Below are positions 5,622 to 6,994 of a DNA stretch of 6,994 bases, piece by piece. The DNA is taken from the NCBI GenBank assembly GCA_046262175.1, contig JBHENF010000023.1, positions 1 through 6,994 on the forward strand, written 5' to 3'. The translations under genes were made by a program, and so were the position numbers. The stretch comes from RYN-124 sp046262175 (GTDB taxonomy: Bacteria; Actinomycetota; Actinomycetes; Mycobacteriales; SCTD01). The notes below the pieces were generated by a model that searched no databases, had not been told where the DNA came from, and saw only the letters and a program-made list of their open reading frames with translations. The stretch's first letter is position 1, and every line of letters starts with the position of its first letter.

Positions 5622-6977
5622 GTGGACCGGCCGTTGAGGGTCGCGATCGTCGGAGCCGGCCCGGCCGGTGTCTACGTCGCCGATGTGCTGCACAAGTCGG
5701 GGACGCCCGCGACCGTCGACATGTTCGAGAAGCTGCCCGCCCCGTACGGCCTCATCCGTTACGGGGTTGCCCCGGACCACCCGCGCATCAAGGGCATCAT
5801 CACGGCCCTGCGCCAGATCATGAGCCGGCCGACGATGCGGCTGTTCGGCAACGTCGAGTACGGCGTCGACATCAAGCTCGAGGACCTCCAGCGGCACTAC
5901 GACGCGGTCGTCTTCACGACTGGCGCCGAGAAGGACCGCGACCTCGACATCCCCGGCGTCGACCTCCCGGGCAGCTTCGGCGGCGCCGATTTCGTCAGCT
6001 GGTTCGACGGGCACCCGGACGTGCCGCGGGAGTGGCCACTCGAGGCCGAGAAGATCGCCGTCATCGGCGCCGGCAACGTGGGCCTGGACGTCTCGCGGAT
6101 GCTGTCGAAGACCGCTGACGAGCTGCTCGTCACCGAGATCCCGGACAACGTCTACCAGGGGCTCAAGGCCAACAAGGTGCAGGAGGTGCACCTGTTCGCG
6201 CGGCGCGGCCCGGCGCAGGCGAAGTTCACACCGCTCGAGCTGCGGGAGCTCGACCACTCCCCGAACGTCGAGGTCATCGTGCCGCCCGAGGACATCGAGT
6301 ACGACGACGGCAGCGTCGCCGCCATGAACTCCGACAACCAGCTGCGCCTGGTCGTCCGCGAGCTGGAGCGCTACGCGATGCGCACGGCTGAGCACGGTGT
6401 CGGCGAGCGGCCGCGCAAGCTGTTCCTGCACTTCTTCGAGTCACCCGTCGAGATCTACGGCGACGGTCGCGTGGAGGGGTTCCGCACCGAGCGCACCGAG
6501 CTCGACGGCACCGGCAACGTGCGCGGCACGGGCGTCATCCACGACTGGCCGGTGCAGGCGGTCTACCGCTGCGTCGGCTACCGCAGCACCGAGCTCGCCG
6601 ACCTGCCGTGGGACCCGAAGAACCACGTGGTCCCGCACGCGGCCGGCCGGGTGCTCGACATCAACGGCGCGCAGATCCCCGGCGTCTACGTCAACGGCTG
6701 GGTCAAGCGCGGTCCGGTCGGACTCATCGGTCACACCAAGGGCGACGCCATCGAGACCGTCGGCAGCCTGCTCGCGGACGTCGACGCCCTGCCCACACCG
6801 GCCGACCCGTCGCCGGAGGCGGTCGTCGCGCTGCTCGAGGAGCGCGGGCTCGACTACACGACGTGGGAGGGCTGGGAGAAGCTCGACGCCCACGAGATCG
6901 CCCTCGGCGAGCCGCACGAGCGGGCCCGCATCAAGGTGGTCGAGCGCGACGGCATGGTCACCGCCTCCCGCGGCTAG
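5622..6977 (+). CDS. fprA: Ferredoxin/adrenodoxin-type NADP+ reductase FprA
   Basis: This complete 451-residue FAD enzyme moves electrons between NADPH and ferredoxin, and in actinobacteria typically supplies ferredoxin-dependent cytochromes P450 and related enzymes. It belongs to the adrenodoxin-reductase (glutathione-reductase-like) class. The FAD Rossmann motif GAGPAG is at residues 11-16, followed by PYGLIRYGVAPDHP at 41-54. The NADP-binding motif GAGNVGLD is at 149-156, and ARRG at 193-196 supplies the arginines expected to contact the 2'-phosphate of NADPH. FTPLELREL follows at 202-210. The C-terminal FAD/NADP closing motif GWVKRGPVGLIGHTKGDA is at 359-376. The length matches the roughly 455 residues of Mycobacterium FprA, and there is no fused ferredoxin domain at the N-terminus. 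Translation starts at GTG after a strong Shine-Dalgarno sequence. The stop is TAG at 6975-6977, and only 17 bases follow, so the downstream context is unknown. Confidence 0.97.
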   Translation: MDRPLRVAIVGAGPAGVYVADVLHKSGTPATVDMFEKLPAPYGLIRYGVAPDHPRIKGIITALRQIMSRPTMRLFGNVEYGVDIKLEDLQRHYDAVVFTTGAEKDRDLDIPGVDLPGSFGGADFVSWFDGHPDVPREWPLEAEKIAVIGAGNVGLDVSRMLSKTADELLVTEIPDNVYQGLKANKVQEVHLFARRGPAQAKFTPLELRELDHSPNVEVIVPPEDIEYDDGSVAAMNSDNQLRLVVRELERYAMRTAEHGVGERPRKLFLHFFESPVEIYGDGRVEGFRTERTELDGTGNVRGTGVIHDWPVQAVYRCVGYRSTELADLPWDPKNHVVPHAAGRVLDINGAQIPGVYVNGWVKRGPVGLIGHTKGDAIETVGSLLADVDALPTPADPSPEAVVALLEERGLDYTTWEGWEKLDAHEIALGEPHERARIKVVERDGMVTASRG

Positions 6978-6994
6978 CTCTGCCGACAGTAGGG

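Noticed and set aside
4768..5637. A 289-codon plus-strand open frame overlapping folE and the fprA start
   Set aside because: It is an out-of-frame shadow of folE and the small gene, with no ribosome binding site and no domain.
5574..6431. A 285-codon minus-strand open frame opposite fprA
   Set aside because: It is antisense to an fprA with all motifs intact, and the Val/Asp/Leu-rich product has no recognisable domain.
1..6994. CRISPR arrays, tRNA or rRNA genes, insertion sequences, phage or attachment sites
   Set aside because: I saw no regularly spaced repeats, tRNA-like arms, transposase or integrase motifs, or terminal inverted repeats.

Overview
This window comes from a very GC-rich bacterium with almost exclusively G/C third codon positions. 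The gene content fits an actinobacterium: a branched-chain-amino-acid-type (Liv/HAAT) ABC transporter, a FadR-like GntR regulator, a type I GTP cyclohydrolase and an FprA-type ferredoxin reductase. I do not assign a genus. Genes are tightly packed and no gap between genes exceeds about 100 bases.

Left part (1-3961, minus strand). This is a Liv-type uptake operon read towards the left edge. A 594-residue solute-binding protein comes first. It is tethered by an N-terminal membrane segment and a long Gly/Ala/Thr/Ser/Pro linker, rather than by a lipobox. Its stop overlaps the GTG start of the next gene (GTGA). That next gene is one uninterrupted reading frame of at least 726 codons, carrying a LivH-like permease, a LivM-like permease and the beginning of an ABC ATPase. 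It runs off the window just after Walker A, so the rest of the ATPase, and any second ATPase gene, lies outside.

Middle (3962-4757). A 100-base divergent intergenic region contains a conspicuous A/T island with a near-palindromic core (AGAATATATTTT). It separates the transporter operon from a plus-strand FadR/FCD-type GntR regulator. The layout suggests that the regulator binds this island and controls the transporter, and probably itself, in response to a small-molecule ligand, most likely a carboxylate.

Right part (4793-6977). A 61-codon gene for a small, probably membrane-anchored basic protein converges on folE (GTP cyclohydrolase I, minus strand). The two stop codons overlap within one CTAG tetramer. 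folE is divergent from fprA, a complete 451-residue ferredoxin/adrenodoxin-NADP+ reductase with a strong Shine-Dalgarno sequence and a GTG start. These are housekeeping-type genes with no visible functional tie to the transporter.

I see no RNA gene, CRISPR array, insertion sequence or phage element. The most unusual items are the three-domain LivH-LivM-ATPase fusion, the membrane-tethered long-linker binding protein that feeds it, and the putative operator. Each is a variation on known families; I do not see convincing evidence of a wholly new system.
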